From Pirellulaceae bacterium (lineage in GTDB: Bacteria; Planctomycetota; Planctomycetia; Pirellulales; Pirellulaceae), in NCBI GenBank assembly GCA_022448645.1, contig JAKVBZ010000031.1:10058-52962 (forward strand): a stretch of 42,905 bases of DNA, written 5' to 3'. How positions within the stretch are numbered: position 1 is the first letter of the stretch; every line of letters begins with the position of its first letter. A program made the position numbers and the translations under genes. The notes under the pieces are model-generated. The model searched no databases, was not told the DNA's origin, and saw only the letters and a program-made list of their open reading frames with translations. This document shows positions 26,593 through 37,696 of the stretch, in pieces.

Positions 26593-27207
26593 ATGATTTT
26601 GATCATCGACAACTACGATTCTTTTACGTACAACCTGGTTCAGCGACTCGGTGAACTGGATACAGATTTGACGATCCGTGTCATTCGCAACGATCAGATT
26701 ACACCGCAGGCGGCGGCCGAGCTGTCACCCAGCCACTTGATCATTTCGCCCGGCCCTTGTACGCCCAACGAAGCGGGGATCTCGGTTGACTGCGTAAAGC
26801 AATTTGCCGGAAAGATTCCTCTGTTGGGAGTTTGCTTGGGACATCAATCGATCGGTCAGGCTACCGGATCCACCATTGTGCCGGCCAAGCGATTGATGCA
26901 TGGCAAAACGGACGACATCTACCACGACGGAACGGGGCTCTTCGAAGGCATTCCCAGCCCATTCACGGCGACGCGTTATCATAGCCTGGTGATCGAACCA
27001 AACACGTTATCGGACCAGTTTATGATAAACGCCTGGTGTGACGCGCCGGATGGGACAAAAGAAATCATGGGTATCCAGCATCGCGATTATCCTTTAATCG
27101 GGTTACAGTTTCACCCGGAGAGCTTTCTCACCGAAGTCGGCCACGAGTTGTTGCGTCGTTTCGTCGACATCCAGTGGGAGCCAGCGAGTCAGGTGACTGC
27201 TGGGTAG
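26593..27207 (+). CDS. Anthranilate / aminodeoxychorismate synthase glutamine amidotransferase subunit
   Basis: This 204-residue class I glutamine amidotransferase releases ammonia for the partner that converts chorismate to anthranilate (tryptophan) or to aminodeoxychorismate (folate). The catalytic triad is visible: Cys81 in LLGVCLGHQSIGQA, with His174 and Glu176 in LQFHPESF. The oxyanion region ISPGPCTPNEAGIS is also normal. TrpG and PabA cannot be separated by sequence alone, and neither trpE nor pabB is in the window, so one subunit may serve both pathways. ATG 26593 fits the family start (MILIIDNYDSFTYNLVQ); ATG 26581 and GTG 26569 are alternatives. The gene diverges from the glycosyltransferase and lies 32 bases before moeA. 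Confidence 0.93.
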   Translation: MILIIDNYDSFTYNLVQRLGELDTDLTIRVIRNDQITPQAAAELSPSHLIISPGPCTPNEAGISVDCVKQFAGKIPLLGVCLGHQSIGQATGSTIVPAKRLMHGKTDDIYHDGTGLFEGIPSPFTATRYHSLVIEPNTLSDQFMINAWCDAPDGTKEIMGIQHRDYPLIGLQFHPESFLTEVGHELLRRFVDIQWEPASQVTAG

Positions 27208-27239
27208 AAACCGAGCGAGTAGATGATGTCGTCCAGATC

Positions 27240-28460
27240 ATGATCTCGATTGACGAAGCTTTGCAGTGGGTGATGTCTCACACACAACCGCCAGCAGCGG
27301 TTGAGGTGCCGCTGACGGATGCTTGTGGACTGGTGTTGGACGAAGATGTTGCCAGTGACATCGACTCACCGCCGCATGATAAGTCTTTGGTGGACGGGTA
27401 TGCATTAAGAAGTGAGGATCTGACTGCGCCGACGGCAGTGCTTCGCGTCATTGAGGAAGTGACGGCGGGTGCGGTCCCCGGTCGGACTGTGATTTCGGGA
27501 ACCGCAACTCGCATCATGACCGGTGCACCGATTCCACTGGGTGCGGATGCGGTTGTCAAAGTCGAGGACACCACTAGTGTGGATTCGTCGAGCGTTTGCA
27601 TTGAAACGTCAGGAGTATTGGCGGGTACTCATATTCTGAGCCAGGCAGCCTCGTTGCGACGTGGCGACCTTATTCTAAGACGTGGCACGTGCATTCGACC
27701 GATTGAAATTGGCATTTTGGCAGAGATTGGTCGGGCGTTGGTGGCGGTTCGACCGCGTCCACAGGTGGCGGTGGTTGCGACCGGAAACGAACTTGTTCCG
27801 GTTGGTGAAGTGCCGCAGCCGGGACAGATTCGCAACAGTAATGCACCGATGTTATCGGCCATGGCAGAAGCATGTGGTGCGATTGCCAGCGATCTGGGGA
27901 TATGTGCCGACGACACATCTTTGTTACGACAGACCATAGAACGAGGTCTCGAACGAGACGTGCTTGTATTGTCAGGTGGTGTATCGGCTGGTGTGCTGGA
28001 TTTGGTGCCAAAGGTTTTGCGGGATTGTGGCGTTCAAGAGACCTTTCACAAGGTTAACTTGAAACCCGGAAAACCGCTCTGGTTTGGTGTGCTACCCCAA
28101 TCGGAGGGCTCGGACAAGCTCGTCTTTGGTTTGCCCGGAAATCCGGTAAGTAGTCTGGTTTGTTTTCATCTGTTTGTTCGTCCGGCAATCGGGGTTCTGG
28201 CTGGTGAGCATCCAAACCTGGTCACGCCCGGCCCAATCTGTAGGGCTAAGTTGTCGTTGGAATATAGTCATCGGAGCGACCGACCTACTTACGCGCCAGC
28301 GCGTGCCACCGAACGCGACGAAGAATTGTGGGTCGAACCTCTCCAGTGGCATGGTTCGGCCGATTTGGCCACACTAGCACGAGCTAACTGTTTGCTGGTG
28401 CTTCCCGGAAAAGAAGCCAAGTATCCCACGGGCAGCCTCGTAGAAATTTTGCAGTTGTAG
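27240..28460 (+). CDS. moeA: Molybdopterin molybdenumtransferase
   Basis: MoeA inserts molybdenum into adenylylated molybdopterin to make the molybdenum cofactor. The 406-residue protein follows the family along its length: MISIDEALQWV at the start, DSPPHDKSLVDGYALRSEDL, GTATRIMTGAPIPLGADAVV, the MoaB/MoeA core VAVVATGNELVPVGEV with VLSGGVSAG, and FGLPGNPVSSLVCFHLFVRP. The C-terminal beta domain ends near EILQL. ATG 27240 gives the normal length; a GTG at 27174 would overlap the amidotransferase gene. No ribosome site is obvious, and coupling to the upstream gene, 32 bases away, is likely. No other Mo-cofactor gene is in the window. Confidence 0.94.
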   Translation: MISIDEALQWVMSHTQPPAAVEVPLTDACGLVLDEDVASDIDSPPHDKSLVDGYALRSEDLTAPTAVLRVIEEVTAGAVPGRTVISGTATRIMTGAPIPLGADAVVKVEDTTSVDSSSVCIETSGVLAGTHILSQAASLRRGDLILRRGTCIRPIEIGILAEIGRALVAVRPRPQVAVVATGNELVPVGEVPQPGQIRNSNAPMLSAMAEACGAIASDLGICADDTSLLRQTIERGLERDVLVLSGGVSAGVLDLVPKVLRDCGVQETFHKVNLKPGKPLWFGVLPQSEGSDKLVFGLPGNPVSSLVCFHLFVRPAIGVLAGEHPNLVTPGPICRAKLSLEYSHRSDRPTYAPARATERDEELWVEPLQWHGSADLATLARANCLLVLPGKEAKYPTGSLVEILQL

Positions 28461-28722
28461 ATCACTGGTTGGTGGCAAAGCTTTAGACCATGGCGATAGG
28501 ATGGAGCACAGTAGGTGGTTAATCTTCAGGATGAGTGAACGTAGGCCGGATCAAGGTTGCCAGAGTTTTTGCCGGAACATCGCAATTGTTTTGATTTGAT
28601 TGGAAACATTGAATTCCAATATGGAATGAAAAGAGCGGCAGAAACTGCCTTTGCGTGGTCCGGTCTACACGACGACAGACCAACGCAAAATAAAAGTGTT
28701 GAGCAAGAAGGATTGCAACCCC

Positions 28723-30486
28723 ATGGATGAGCAGGCCACGTCTGTTAGTGAGCGGCCAAGTTGTGCTGCGAAGTTGGCATCCCCAGACATGGACGATTCA
28801 ACGAATAGCAGGCTGCAACAGAACCCTCGCGTTGTCTGTTGGGGGCTTGGGTTTCTTGGTGCTCTGCTGGTTTGGTTGGCCTTTCCACCTATTGGTTGTT
28901 CGTGGCTGGCCTGGGTAGCGCCAGTTCCTTGGCTGATGCTTGTCCGCATGCCAACCTTAGGCATGCGTCGACCTTATCGCATGTTGTGGGTAGTAGGTTT
29001 GTTTCACTGGTTGTTGGTTGTTCATTGGGTGCGCTTACCGCATTGGACCACCTACTTTGGTTGGTGGGCGTTGGCGACGTACCTGGCTGTGTACTTACCA
29101 CTCTTCATGGTGCTCACTCGTTTGGCTGTGCATCGTGGCCGCATATCAGTGTTGGTGGCAGCGCCCGTGATTTGGACCGGATTGGAGTTCTTGCGGAGTC
29201 ATCTACTGACGGGTTTTTCGATGGCGCTACTGGCACACACGCAAGCCGACCACCCTCTCATTATCCAAGTGGCAGAATTAACAGGTGCATACGGTGTCAG
29301 TTTTCTCCTGATGTTTACGGCAGCAGGCATTGCACGGGTCATTCCCGTGGGGGCACAGAAGTTTACGATGTGGCCGTTAATTCCGGTTGTGGCGTCCATC
29401 ACGGGTGTCTGTTTGTACGGCGCTTTTCGACTTCCAGGGAAGAATACCGACTCCGCAAACGCAGGGAAAATCGCAGAAGTACAAGTTGCACTGATTCAAG
29501 GATCGGTAGATGTTACTTTTGACGATTTTGATCCTCGACAAGCCGTGCAGGAGTATATGCAGCTGTCATGCCAAGCCGTTTTGCACAATCCGGAGTTAGA
29601 CATTATTGTCTGGCCAGAATCGATGTGTACATTTTTGGCTCCCTTAATTACTTACGATCCAGAAAAAGCAATTGCACCCGATCTAAAACGATGGGCAGAC
29701 GACAATACGGAGGTATTTCGTGAAAGGCTGAGGATTCTGATTGAGGAGCACCGGCGTGCCCGAGGCAATGTGACGGTGAAGGAAGAAGGAGATCGACCTT
29801 GGTTTATCGTTTGTTCGGGAACCTTCGAAATCGAGAGAAAACTAAAGCACTTTAACACCAGTCTGTGCATCGATCCTGAAGGTCAGATTGTGGCTCGATA
29901 TGACAAGATGCATCCAGTCATGTTCGGTGAGTATATACCTTTGGGACACTGGTTCGATTGGCTATATGATTTGACGCCCCTGAGTGGCGGTTTGTCGCCT
30001 GGCAAACGTCCCGTTCCGTTTGTTTACGAGGATCTTGTATTCTGCCCCAGCATCTGTTTTGAAAGCACGGTTCCCCACTTGATTCGTCGACAGGTGGTCC
30101 AATTGACACGCGAAGGCCATCCACCGGACGTCCTGATCAACTTGACGAACGACGGTTGGTTTTGGGGATCGAGCGAGTTAGACCTCCATTTGGCCTGTGG
30201 GGTGTTCCGTGCGGTGGAAAATCGACTTCCCCTACTGATTGCCGCTAATACTGGATTTTCTGCCTGGATTAATGCCAACGGCCAGATCGTTAACCAGGGC
30301 CCACGCAGGGCAACCGGCGTGATCTTGGCACAGATTTCCAACGATCCGAAGACCCAGTCGCTTAGCATGTACTGTCGCTACGGAGATTGGTTTGCTGGAA
30401 GCTGTCTCATTGCCTGTGTGGTATTGATGTTGATGGGGCTTTCTACCAAGTTGCCGCCAGGCTTTTGGAAAAGGAACCGGTCTTGA
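28723..30486 (+). CDS. lnt: Apolipoprotein N-acyltransferase
   Basis: Lnt adds the third acyl chain to the N-terminal cysteine of lipoproteins at the inner membrane. The 587-residue protein has six to seven TM helices in the first 240 residues (WGLGFLGALLVWLAFPPIGC, LFHWLLVVHWVRLPHWTTYF), a periplasmic nitrilase-type domain (about 265-550) and a last TM helix. The catalytic triad is Glu299 (VWPESM), Lys395 (RYDKMHPVMFGEYIPLG) and Cys445 (CPSICFESTVPHLIRR). Between Glu and Lys there are about 28 more residues than in the E. coli enzyme. ATG 28723 follows AAGGA by about 11 bases; the frame is open to a TTG at 28651. The protein would serve lipoproteins such as the sugar-binding protein of this window. 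Confidence 0.93.
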   Translation: MDEQATSVSERPSCAAKLASPDMDDSTNSRLQQNPRVVCWGLGFLGALLVWLAFPPIGCSWLAWVAPVPWLMLVRMPTLGMRRPYRMLWVVGLFHWLLVVHWVRLPHWTTYFGWWALATYLAVYLPLFMVLTRLAVHRGRISVLVAAPVIWTGLEFLRSHLLTGFSMALLAHTQADHPLIIQVAELTGAYGVSFLLMFTAAGIARVIPVGAQKFTMWPLIPVVASITGVCLYGAFRLPGKNTDSANAGKIAEVQVALIQGSVDVTFDDFDPRQAVQEYMQLSCQAVLHNPELDIIVWPESMCTFLAPLITYDPEKAIAPDLKRWADDNTEVFRERLRILIEEHRRARGNVTVKEEGDRPWFIVCSGTFEIERKLKHFNTSLCIDPEGQIVARYDKMHPVMFGEYIPLGHWFDWLYDLTPLSGGLSPGKRPVPFVYEDLVFCPSICFESTVPHLIRRQVVQLTREGHPPDVLINLTNDGWFWGSSELDLHLACGVFRAVENRLPLLIAANTGFSAWINANGQIVNQGPRRATGVILAQISNDPKTQSLSMYCRYGDWFAGSCLIACVVLMLMGLSTKLPPGFWKRNRS

Positions 30487-30565
30487 GTGTATAACCGGTA
30501 CACGTGGTACAAGCTGAACAACGGGTGAAACGAATCGGCTCGAATTCACAGCAAGCCGGTTTTCT

Positions 30566-30595
30566 TTGCCACATGAAACTGGCTGGAATTATACT
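30566..30595 (+). promoter_or_regulatory. Candidate promoter for the coiled-coil/mini-protein pair
   Basis: TTGCCA at 30566-30571 and TATACT at 30590-30595 are 18 bases apart, about 150 bases before the coiled-coil gene and after the lnt stop. This is a fair housekeeping-type match. Confidence 0.35.
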
Positions 30596-30745
30596 TAATG
30601 AACACCACTCTAAGCTACTTTTGGATACCTGATATTTGTCTCAATCGTGTGTCGTGGTGACGTCGTCTGATTACTTGAATCTGTAGCCAACCTGCTACCT
30701 TGAGGATCAGCAGTTTGCATTGTTAGATGCAAAGGAATAGAGAAT

Positions 30746-31591
30746 ATGAATCTGTTAGGCAAGATATTGACCGGGCTCATTTGTGTGATGAGCATTCTTT
30801 TTCTCGCTTTTGCGCTTGCCGTTTATGCCACGCATCGTGAGTGGGATGAGTTGGTAAATAATCCACCGGGCAGTACGCCGGTTGGTTTGAAGACACAATT
30901 GGCGAATGCCCTTGAAGAAGGCAATCAGTTAAAAGAAGATTTAGACGAATCGCTAAATAAGTTGGCTATCGAGCGTGCCTCGCGCACCATGGCATTGGCT
31001 CGTTTAGAATCTGAGCGGCAGCGACTACAGCAGGATTTGGTAGAGCGTGAAACGGCCAATCAGCAGCTCACTGAACAAGCCCGTCAGGCCACAGCCACCT
31101 TGCAAACAGCTCAGGCCAACTTGGCGGCGTTGAAGGAAGAAGTTGACAAGTTGCGAAATGACATTCGGGTGGCCCAAGAAGACCGTGACGCACAGTTTGA
31201 CGAGGTGGTGCTTAAGACAGACTTGTACAATCAAGCCCAGAGCAATATCAAGGCTTTGCAAGCTCGCGTCGAACAATTAACGGAACGGATTGGTCGTCAA
31301 GCTTCTGTTTTGGATAAAAATAATCTGAATGAATTCGATCCTATTATCGACATTTCGCCCCGCGTGGAAGCGGTGGTGGTAGACGTCAGTGATGGGAAAC
31401 TGGTCGAGATATCAGTAGGCTCCGACGATGGTTTGCGCAAGGGGCATGAATTCGAGATATCACGGGGTGACAAGTATTTAGGACGTATCGTGATTGTCGA
31501 TGCGTTCCCCAAGCGTGCGGTAGGTGAGATCATTCCTGAACTTCGTCAAGGTCGAATCCGGAGGGGCGATCGTGTCTTCACCAAAGCCTGA
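30746..31591 (+). CDS. Membrane-anchored coiled-coil protein of unknown function
   Basis: This 281-residue protein has one TM helix at the N-terminus (residues 5-27, ILTGLICVMSILFLAFALAV). A long coiled coil follows at about 50-185 (repeats such as ERASRTMALARLESERQRLQ, ALKEEVDKLRNDIRVAQEDR). A compact beta-rich C-terminal domain (about 205-281) contains VVDVSDGKLVEISVGSDDGL, KGHEFEISRGDKYLGRIVIV and GRIRRGDRVFTKA. The C-terminal part recalls the beta domains of MreC-like envelope proteins, but I cannot assign a family. AAAGGA lies 10 bases before the ATG. The next gene overlaps it by 20 bases, so the two are made together and may form a complex in the membrane. Confidence 0.75.
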   Translation: MNLLGKILTGLICVMSILFLAFALAVYATHREWDELVNNPPGSTPVGLKTQLANALEEGNQLKEDLDESLNKLAIERASRTMALARLESERQRLQQDLVERETANQQLTEQARQATATLQTAQANLAALKEEVDKLRNDIRVAQEDRDAQFDEVVLKTDLYNQAQSNIKALQARVEQLTERIGRQASVLDKNNLNEFDPIIDISPRVEAVVVDVSDGKLVEISVGSDDGLRKGHEFEISRGDKYLGRIVIVDAFPKRAVGEIIPELRQGRIRRGDRVFTKA

Positions 31592-31739
31592 GTCAACGGG
31601 GCATGTTAGTGGTCCCAAACCGCAGTCGAATGTCTATACAGCGATGCTGGTCGTTGCATTGATTTGCGTGATCACATCTTGTGTGTTGCTTTATTTAGAG
31701 CTGCAGCGCTTCGGCGAGTTTCCTCAGTGGAAACTGTAA
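31572..31739 (+). CDS. 55-residue single-TM protein overlapping the coiled-coil gene
   Basis: This short protein has a soluble N-terminal 22 residues rich in Ser, Pro and Lys (MSSPKPESTGHVSGPKPQSN), one TM helix (YTAMLVVALICVITSCVLLY) and a short tail (LELQRFGEFPQWKL). GTG 31572 is preceded at seven bases by GGAGG, a strong ribosome site lying inside the upstream gene, so translation coupling is likely. The open frame extends to 31524, but that part reads the upstream gene out of frame. I recognise no family. Its tight pairing with the coiled-coil gene suggests a small membrane partner. Confidence 0.7.
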   Translation: MSSPKPESTGHVSGPKPQSNVYTAMLVVALICVITSCVLLYLELQRFGEFPQWKL

Positions 31740-32476
31740 AGTAGAGCAACGGCCTGGAGCACGATGAAGTGGTCCGTTCTGCATGGCGTTAGCTGATTTT
31801 GTACGCCCGGAGCCAGGATGCTGTCGAGGGAATCGTTGGGAATGCGCTCGCTTCCCATTTCATGACGCTCGATCGGTTGAAAATTTGTCTCGCGCTCCGT
31901 ACTGCGTTTCTCTGTTAACTTCTCCTTCTCTCCGGAAGGTTTGTGAGGAGGGATAGAGCTTTAGGTTGGTGTCAAGGGCCTGCAAGCATGTTGGTGTCCT
32001 TTCTAGCCTCGACTCCGTCCGACCGCCCGAAGGGAGCTCTCCAACGATTTGAGTGGCTCCCCTACAGGTAGGCTGGATCGAGTAAAGTTGTCATAGGCCG
32101 GAACTTCGCTCTTTTGAGGGTTCCACGTTCCCACGCTTGGTGAAATGTAATTCGCAGCATTTGTGCTGTTCCGGCAATGACGAACGCCCTTGAACTGGCC
32201 TATAAGACTGCCACTAAATCTGACGAAGGAGCCTCCGAAAAGACGGTTTTTCGGGGAGTGTCATTGGCATTATCCTAGCACCGTTATCATTTTTTCGGGC
32301 AGCAATTGGAGGCTTCTCCGAGCCTTCCGAGAGGTTGTTGGTAGCATGGAAAAATGGTACACTGCGGCATTGCTTCGCGGGAGTTTTTTGAGGGCCCAGC
32401 ATAGTCTTTTGGGATTCCCCGTGCGACTTGGAAATCAACACACGGAAGACCGATACTCACTTGAGGGGAACGACAC
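31740..32476. other. 737-base leader region upstream of gyrA
   Basis: No gene is convincing here; a plus-strand frame at 32190-32582 has poor composition and overlaps the gyrA start. A hairpin at 32233-32256 (CTCCGAAAA with TTTTCGGGG, 9 pairs including one G-T) lies about 220 bases before gyrA and has no T tract. No known riboswitch or RNA gene was recognised. Confidence 0.4.
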
Positions 32477-35194
32477 TTGTCGACGGATTCTACAGGCCCG
32501 GACGATCCGGGCGACCCCGGCCAAATGGCGGATGATGGCAATGACATTGGTGGTAATGGGGCTAACGGTGAAAGCCGTTTGATCGACCAGCCAATCGAAG
32601 AAGAGCTCAAAGAGAGCTACTTGACGTATGCGATGAGCGTCATTGTCAGTCGTGCGCTGCCAGATGCGCGAGACGGTCTGAAGCCGTCTCAACGACGTAT
32701 TCTAGTGGCCATGAACGATTTGAATCTTGGGCCAGGTTCGGGGCGCGTCAAATGCGCTAAGATATCAGGTGATACCAGTGGTAATTACCACCCACACGGT
32801 GAAAGTGTCATTTATCCGACGCTTGTTCGCATGGCGCAAGAATGGAATATGCGTCATGTCTTAATCGACAAACAAGGCAACTTTGGTTCGATTGCCGGTT
32901 TGCCCCCGGCGGCCATGCGGTACACCGAAGCTCGATTGTCTGGGATCGCTTCCATGTTGCTGGACGATCTCAAACTGGATACCGTCGATTACGTACCCAC
33001 GTATGATGAAAGGCGTACGGAACCGACGGTGTTGCCATCTCGCTTTCCGAATCTGTTGGTCAATGGAGCCAACGGGATTGCAGTCGGAATGGCTACTTCC
33101 ATTCCGCCACACAATGTAAGTGAAATCTGTGACGGCTTGATCCGGGTGATCGACGAACCGGAAGTATCCATTGACGAACTAATGGAATTGGTTCCCGGCC
33201 CCGACTTTCCTACTGGCGGTGTGATTTGTGGCCGTATGGGAATTCGACGAGGCTATCACACGGGACGAGCCAATGTCGTTGTACGCGCTCGGGCTAAGAT
33301 CGAAGAGCACAAAAAGGGTCGCTTTCGCATTGTTGTTTCTGAGATACCTTTCTTGCAGGTGCGCGATCGTGTTGTTGAGCGAATCGCGGCGCTGGTCAAT
33401 GATGGGCGCATCAAAGGTATTGTGGGAATCAGTGACGAAAGCGATCTGAAGGAACCGGTACGACTGGTCATTGATTTGAAGCGTGACGCTGATCCTGATG
33501 TTGTGCTCAACCAGCTGTACCAGTTTTCCCCGTTGCAGGATACATTTTCCCTTATCTTGTTGGCGTTGATCAACGGCAAGCCGCGGTTGATGTCGATCAA
33601 GGCGTTGATGGAGGAATTTATCCGCCATCGCGTCAATGTGATTCGTCGTCGTGCTCAATTCTTGCTGGCAAAAGCACGTCGCCGCAAACACACTGTAGAA
33701 GGCTTGTTGTTGGCTTTGGCCAATATTGATGAAATCATTAAGATCATTCGTTCCTCTCAAACTCAGGCCGAAGCGAAGACTCGTTTAGCAGAAGTTGAAT
33801 CTCCGGCCGCAATGCTGCAACGTGCGCTTGGCGATGAAGGTTTTGCTCAGTTTCAAGAAGAACGAGGTGTTGCCGAAGCTTATTCGTTGACGGCTGTCCA
33901 AGCGGATGCCATCCTGCGGATGAATCTAGGGCAGTTGGTTAACTTGGAGCAGGAGAAGCTGGGTAGTGAGCATCGCAATCTGTTAACTGAAATCGACGAA
34001 TATCTGAGGATGCTCTCGGACGAAAAGAACATATTGGCGATCGTTAAAGATGATCTGAATGAAATCAAGCGACGCCACGGTGAACCGCGCCGTACCGAAA
34101 TCAGTGGTGAGGAAGTGGGGGCGATTGACCTGGATGACCTCATCGCCGAAGAAACGATGGTGGTGTCGATCAGTCATCGCGGATACATCAAGCGTACGCC
34201 TGCCAGTGTCTATCGGGCTCAACGCCGTGGAGGCAAAGGCCTGAAAGGTGCCAAAACCGAAGACGAAGATCCGATTGAGCACCTATTTGTCGCCAGCACC
34301 CATGCCTATTTGTTGTTCTTTACAAATCGAGGCAAGGTGTACTGGCAGAAAGTTTACGATTTGCCAGCTCTCAGCCGTGAGAGCCGGGGTCGTGCGGTCG
34401 TGAATCTGTTGAAGTTGAGTGAGGGTGAAAAAATTCAAGATTGTCGAGCCGTGCGAGATTTTGATTTGCCCGGCCACTTCTTAATGATGGCTACCCGTAA
34501 AGGGTTAGTGAAAAAGACTGCCTTGGAGCAGTACAGTCGGCCACGGCAGGGCGGCATTATTGCCATTAAACTTCGCGACGACGACGAACTTGTGGATGTT
34601 CTGATCGCAGAGCCTGGAGATGAAGTGGTATTGTCGACGGCTAAGGGAATGGCCATCCGCTTTAGTGAAGCCGATGCTCGACCGATGGGACGTAATACTT
34701 CTGGCGTCAAGGGTATCTCGCTCGACGATGATGATGAGTTGGTTGGTATGGTCATCGCGCGGGCTGATGAAACGTTGCTGACCGCTTGTGAAAATGGGTA
34801 CGGCAAGAGGACCAAGTTTGGTACCAGTACGGCGGGCGATGGTGACACCGATGAGAATGACGAAGAATCTTCCAGCAACCGCTATCGTACACAGCGTCGC
34901 GGCGGAAAGGGCGTACGGGATATCAAGGCTACCGAACGCAATGGACGAGTGATTGGCATTACACGTGTGAATGATCAGGATGAAGTGATCATGATGACCG
35001 CACGTGGAAAGATCCAACGTATCGCGACCGGTGAGATCGGCGTGATTGGACGAAACACCCAGGGCGTGCGGATCATGAAGACCGATGATGGCGACACTCT
35101 TGCTGCCGTAGTGCGGGTGCCGCGCGATGATGAGCAAGATGATGAGCAAGATGATGCGGAATCGGGCAGTCCTGCAGGTCCCGCTTCGGTTTGA
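32477..35194 (+). CDS. gyrA: DNA gyrase subunit A
   Basis: GyrA cuts and rejoins DNA so that gyrase can add negative supercoils. The protein has 905 residues from TTG 32477, or 889 from ATG 32525. The breakage-reunion domain begins [20 protein letters not shown], and the active-site tyrosine is Tyr149 in [12 protein letters not shown]. The C-terminal beta-pinwheel starts near residue 560. It has two complete copies of the GyrA box, QRRGGKG, at residue 582 (blade 1, the usual place) and residue 806; the first identifies it as gyrase rather than ParC. It ends in an acidic tail ([12 protein letters not shown]) coded by a tandem repeat. GAGG about 11 bases before the TTG supports that start; ATG 32525 has no ribosome site. 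gyrB is not in the window. Confidence 0.95.
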   Translation: MSTDSTGPDDPGDPGQMADDGNDIGGNGANGESRLIDQPIEEELKESYLTYAMSVIVSRALPDARDGLKPSQRRILVAMNDLNLGPGSGRVKCAKISGDTSGNYHPHGESVIYPTLVRMAQEWNMRHVLIDKQGNFGSIAGLPPAAMRYTEARLSGIASMLLDDLKLDTVDYVPTYDERRTEPTVLPSRFPNLLVNGANGIAVGMATSIPPHNVSEICDGLIRVIDEPEVSIDELMELVPGPDFPTGGVICGRMGIRRGYHTGRANVVVRARAKIEEHKKGRFRIVVSEIPFLQVRDRVVERIAALVNDGRIKGIVGISDESDLKEPVRLVIDLKRDADPDVVLNQLYQFSPLQDTFSLILLALINGKPRLMSIKALMEEFIRHRVNVIRRRAQFLLAKARRRKHTVEGLLLALANIDEIIKIIRSSQTQAEAKTRLAEVESPAAMLQRALGDEGFAQFQEERGVAEAYSLTAVQADAILRMNLGQLVNLEQEKLGSEHRNLLTEIDEYLRMLSDEKNILAIVKDDLNEIKRRHGEPRRTEISGEEVGAIDLDDLIAEETMVVSISHRGYIKRTPASVYRAQRRGGKGLKGAKTEDEDPIEHLFVASTHAYLLFFTNRGKVYWQKVYDLPALSRESRGRAVVNLLKLSEGEKIQDCRAVRDFDLPGHFLMMATRKGLVKKTALEQYSRPRQGGIIAIKLRDDDELVDVLIAEPGDEVVLSTAKGMAIRFSEADARPMGRNTSGVKGISLDDDDELVGMVIARADETLLTACENGYGKRTKFGTSTAGDGDTDENDEESSSNRYRTQRRGGKGVRDIKATERNGRVIGITRVNDQDEVIMMTARGKIQRIATGEIGVIGRNTQGVRIMKTDDGDTLAAVVRVPRDDEQDDEQDDAESGSPAGPASV

Positions 35195-35420
35195 GCACTC
35201 AAAGTGCGTTACCGTTTCGACTCCATGTTCCCATCGTACTATTCCTAGGTGTAGCGTTCCTTGGTGTGATCCTGCAATGCAGATGGTGCCTGTTTCTCAG
35301 TTTCTAGTGAGTCATTTATCCACCCAACGGCAACAGAAGCGAGTTCTCTAGTCTCATCCAAGTCGATTCACGTCGCGGTGCCTCGGTAGCTTTTTAAATG
35401 GACATTCAGGGAGCGAGTTG

Positions 35421-36737
<1,317 letters not shown>

Positions 36738-36889
36738 ACGGAACTGCCTCTCGTAGGACGGAGTGGCATTCTTCCGCCACATGGAAGCGAAAGAAAACCA
36801 ATCACACATCCGCTGGCGGTAAGCCTGTTGTGGTTCGTCCCCATGGATGTTTCTGAACCGGACTTGGTCATTCGTACCTTTCGCGATTC

Positions 36890-37270
36890 TCAATAACCGT
36901 GAATAGGTGACACTTTTCGTCGCGTGGTCCAGGCGGGGTAAAATACAACATTGGCTGGTGCGTAGCATGCCGTAGTGGCCGTCGGTGCCGGTGCCGGAGT
37001 GTAGTAGGCAGTAACTCCCGCTGGTACGGGAGTCATTGGAACCGGGGCACAGTAAGCAGTCACTGGCTTTGCTGGCACGGTCACGACCGGTGAGTAGGCA
37101 ACGGTGGGAGCTACCACCGCTGGCACAGCCGGTTGTGGAACGTAATATGCAACCGTCGGGCCGCGACCAAACAGATGTCCGTTAAAAGCATGCGTAGTTT
37201 GAGGTGCACAGAACAAAATCGAAGCACCTACAAGGGTTGCCAATGTAAACCGTAAACAGAGACTGGTCAT
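36890..37270 (-). CDS. Small secreted Tyr/Pro/Ala-rich protein
   Basis: This 126-residue protein has a clear signal peptide (MTSLCLRFTLATLVGASILF, then CAPQTTHA with likely cleavage after it). The mature part is low-complexity and rich in Ala, Pro, Val, Thr and Tyr, with short motifs such as AYYVPQPAVPAV, TAYCAPVPMTPVPAG and TAYYTPAPAPTATTACYAP. It has three cysteines after the signal and ends with Arg and Lys (WTTRRKVSPIHGY). The composition suggests an extracellular or wall-associated structural protein; no enzyme family fits. ATG 37270 follows AGAGGA by about nine bases; a TTG seven codons earlier is less likely. It is divergent from the YTV-like gene. Confidence 0.75.
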   Translation of the reverse strand: MTSLCLRFTLATLVGASILFCAPQTTHAFNGHLFGRGPTVAYYVPQPAVPAVVAPTVAYSPVVTVPAKPVTAYCAPVPMTPVPAGVTAYYTPAPAPTATTACYAPANVVFYPAWTTRRKVSPIHGY

Positions 37271-37696
37271 AGATGTGATCCTCTTGTCCAAGGCTTCTAG
37301 GGCCGGAAAAGACTGATTGGCCCAGAGAACAACATAATTCTAGCTTTGTATCCCAGCCCAACAAGCGACTCGACTTTAATCAGCCTCTCTATTCAACGAT
37401 TGCATCAGTTGTCGAGTATCAGTTGTAACGGTTGCAGAAGAAGTGAGACCTATCATGTTATGATAGCGGTGTCTGGAATTTCTAATCTGTCGATGACGGC
37501 AGTGCCATCATTCGAAACGTTAGCGACCAGAAGCAGTTTAGGGGTGGGGGAATCTGTGACCGGCTGGGCTTGTCGTGTGCTGCATGTAGAATTACTATTC
37601 GTCGCCTCGGTAAACCCTGCGAGGCACAAGGGCTCGTAGTGTTGACTTTTTGCGCGTCTGTGTTTTGACTCGTTGTTTCACAGAGGATCCGGTTCG
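37271..37696. other. Divergent regulatory region between two secreted-protein genes
   Basis: These 426 bases separate two genes that run away from each other, so promoters for both must lie here. The notable element is the perfect palindrome at 37450-37466. A plus-strand frame from 37346 to 37639 is not protein-like and is not called. Confidence 0.45.
37450..37466. promoter_or_regulatory. Perfect 17-bp palindrome, possible operator
   Basis: CTATCAT-GTT-ATGATAG has two perfect 7-base arms and a 3-base centre, near the middle of the divergent region. This is the form expected of a dimeric repressor or activator site; its binding protein is unknown. A small hairpin is the other possibility. Confidence 0.45.

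Noticed and set aside
32190..32582. Plus-strand frame of 130 codons before gyrA
   Set aside because: It overlaps the gyrA start in another frame, has no ribosome site and looks unlike a folded protein.
33179..33760. Minus-strand open frame of 193 codons
   Set aside because: It is antisense to the gyrA breakage-reunion domain and shows no domain.
34505..35149. Minus-strand open frame of 214 codons
   Set aside because: It is antisense to the gyrA C-terminal domain; composition reflects the reversed Asp-rich codons.
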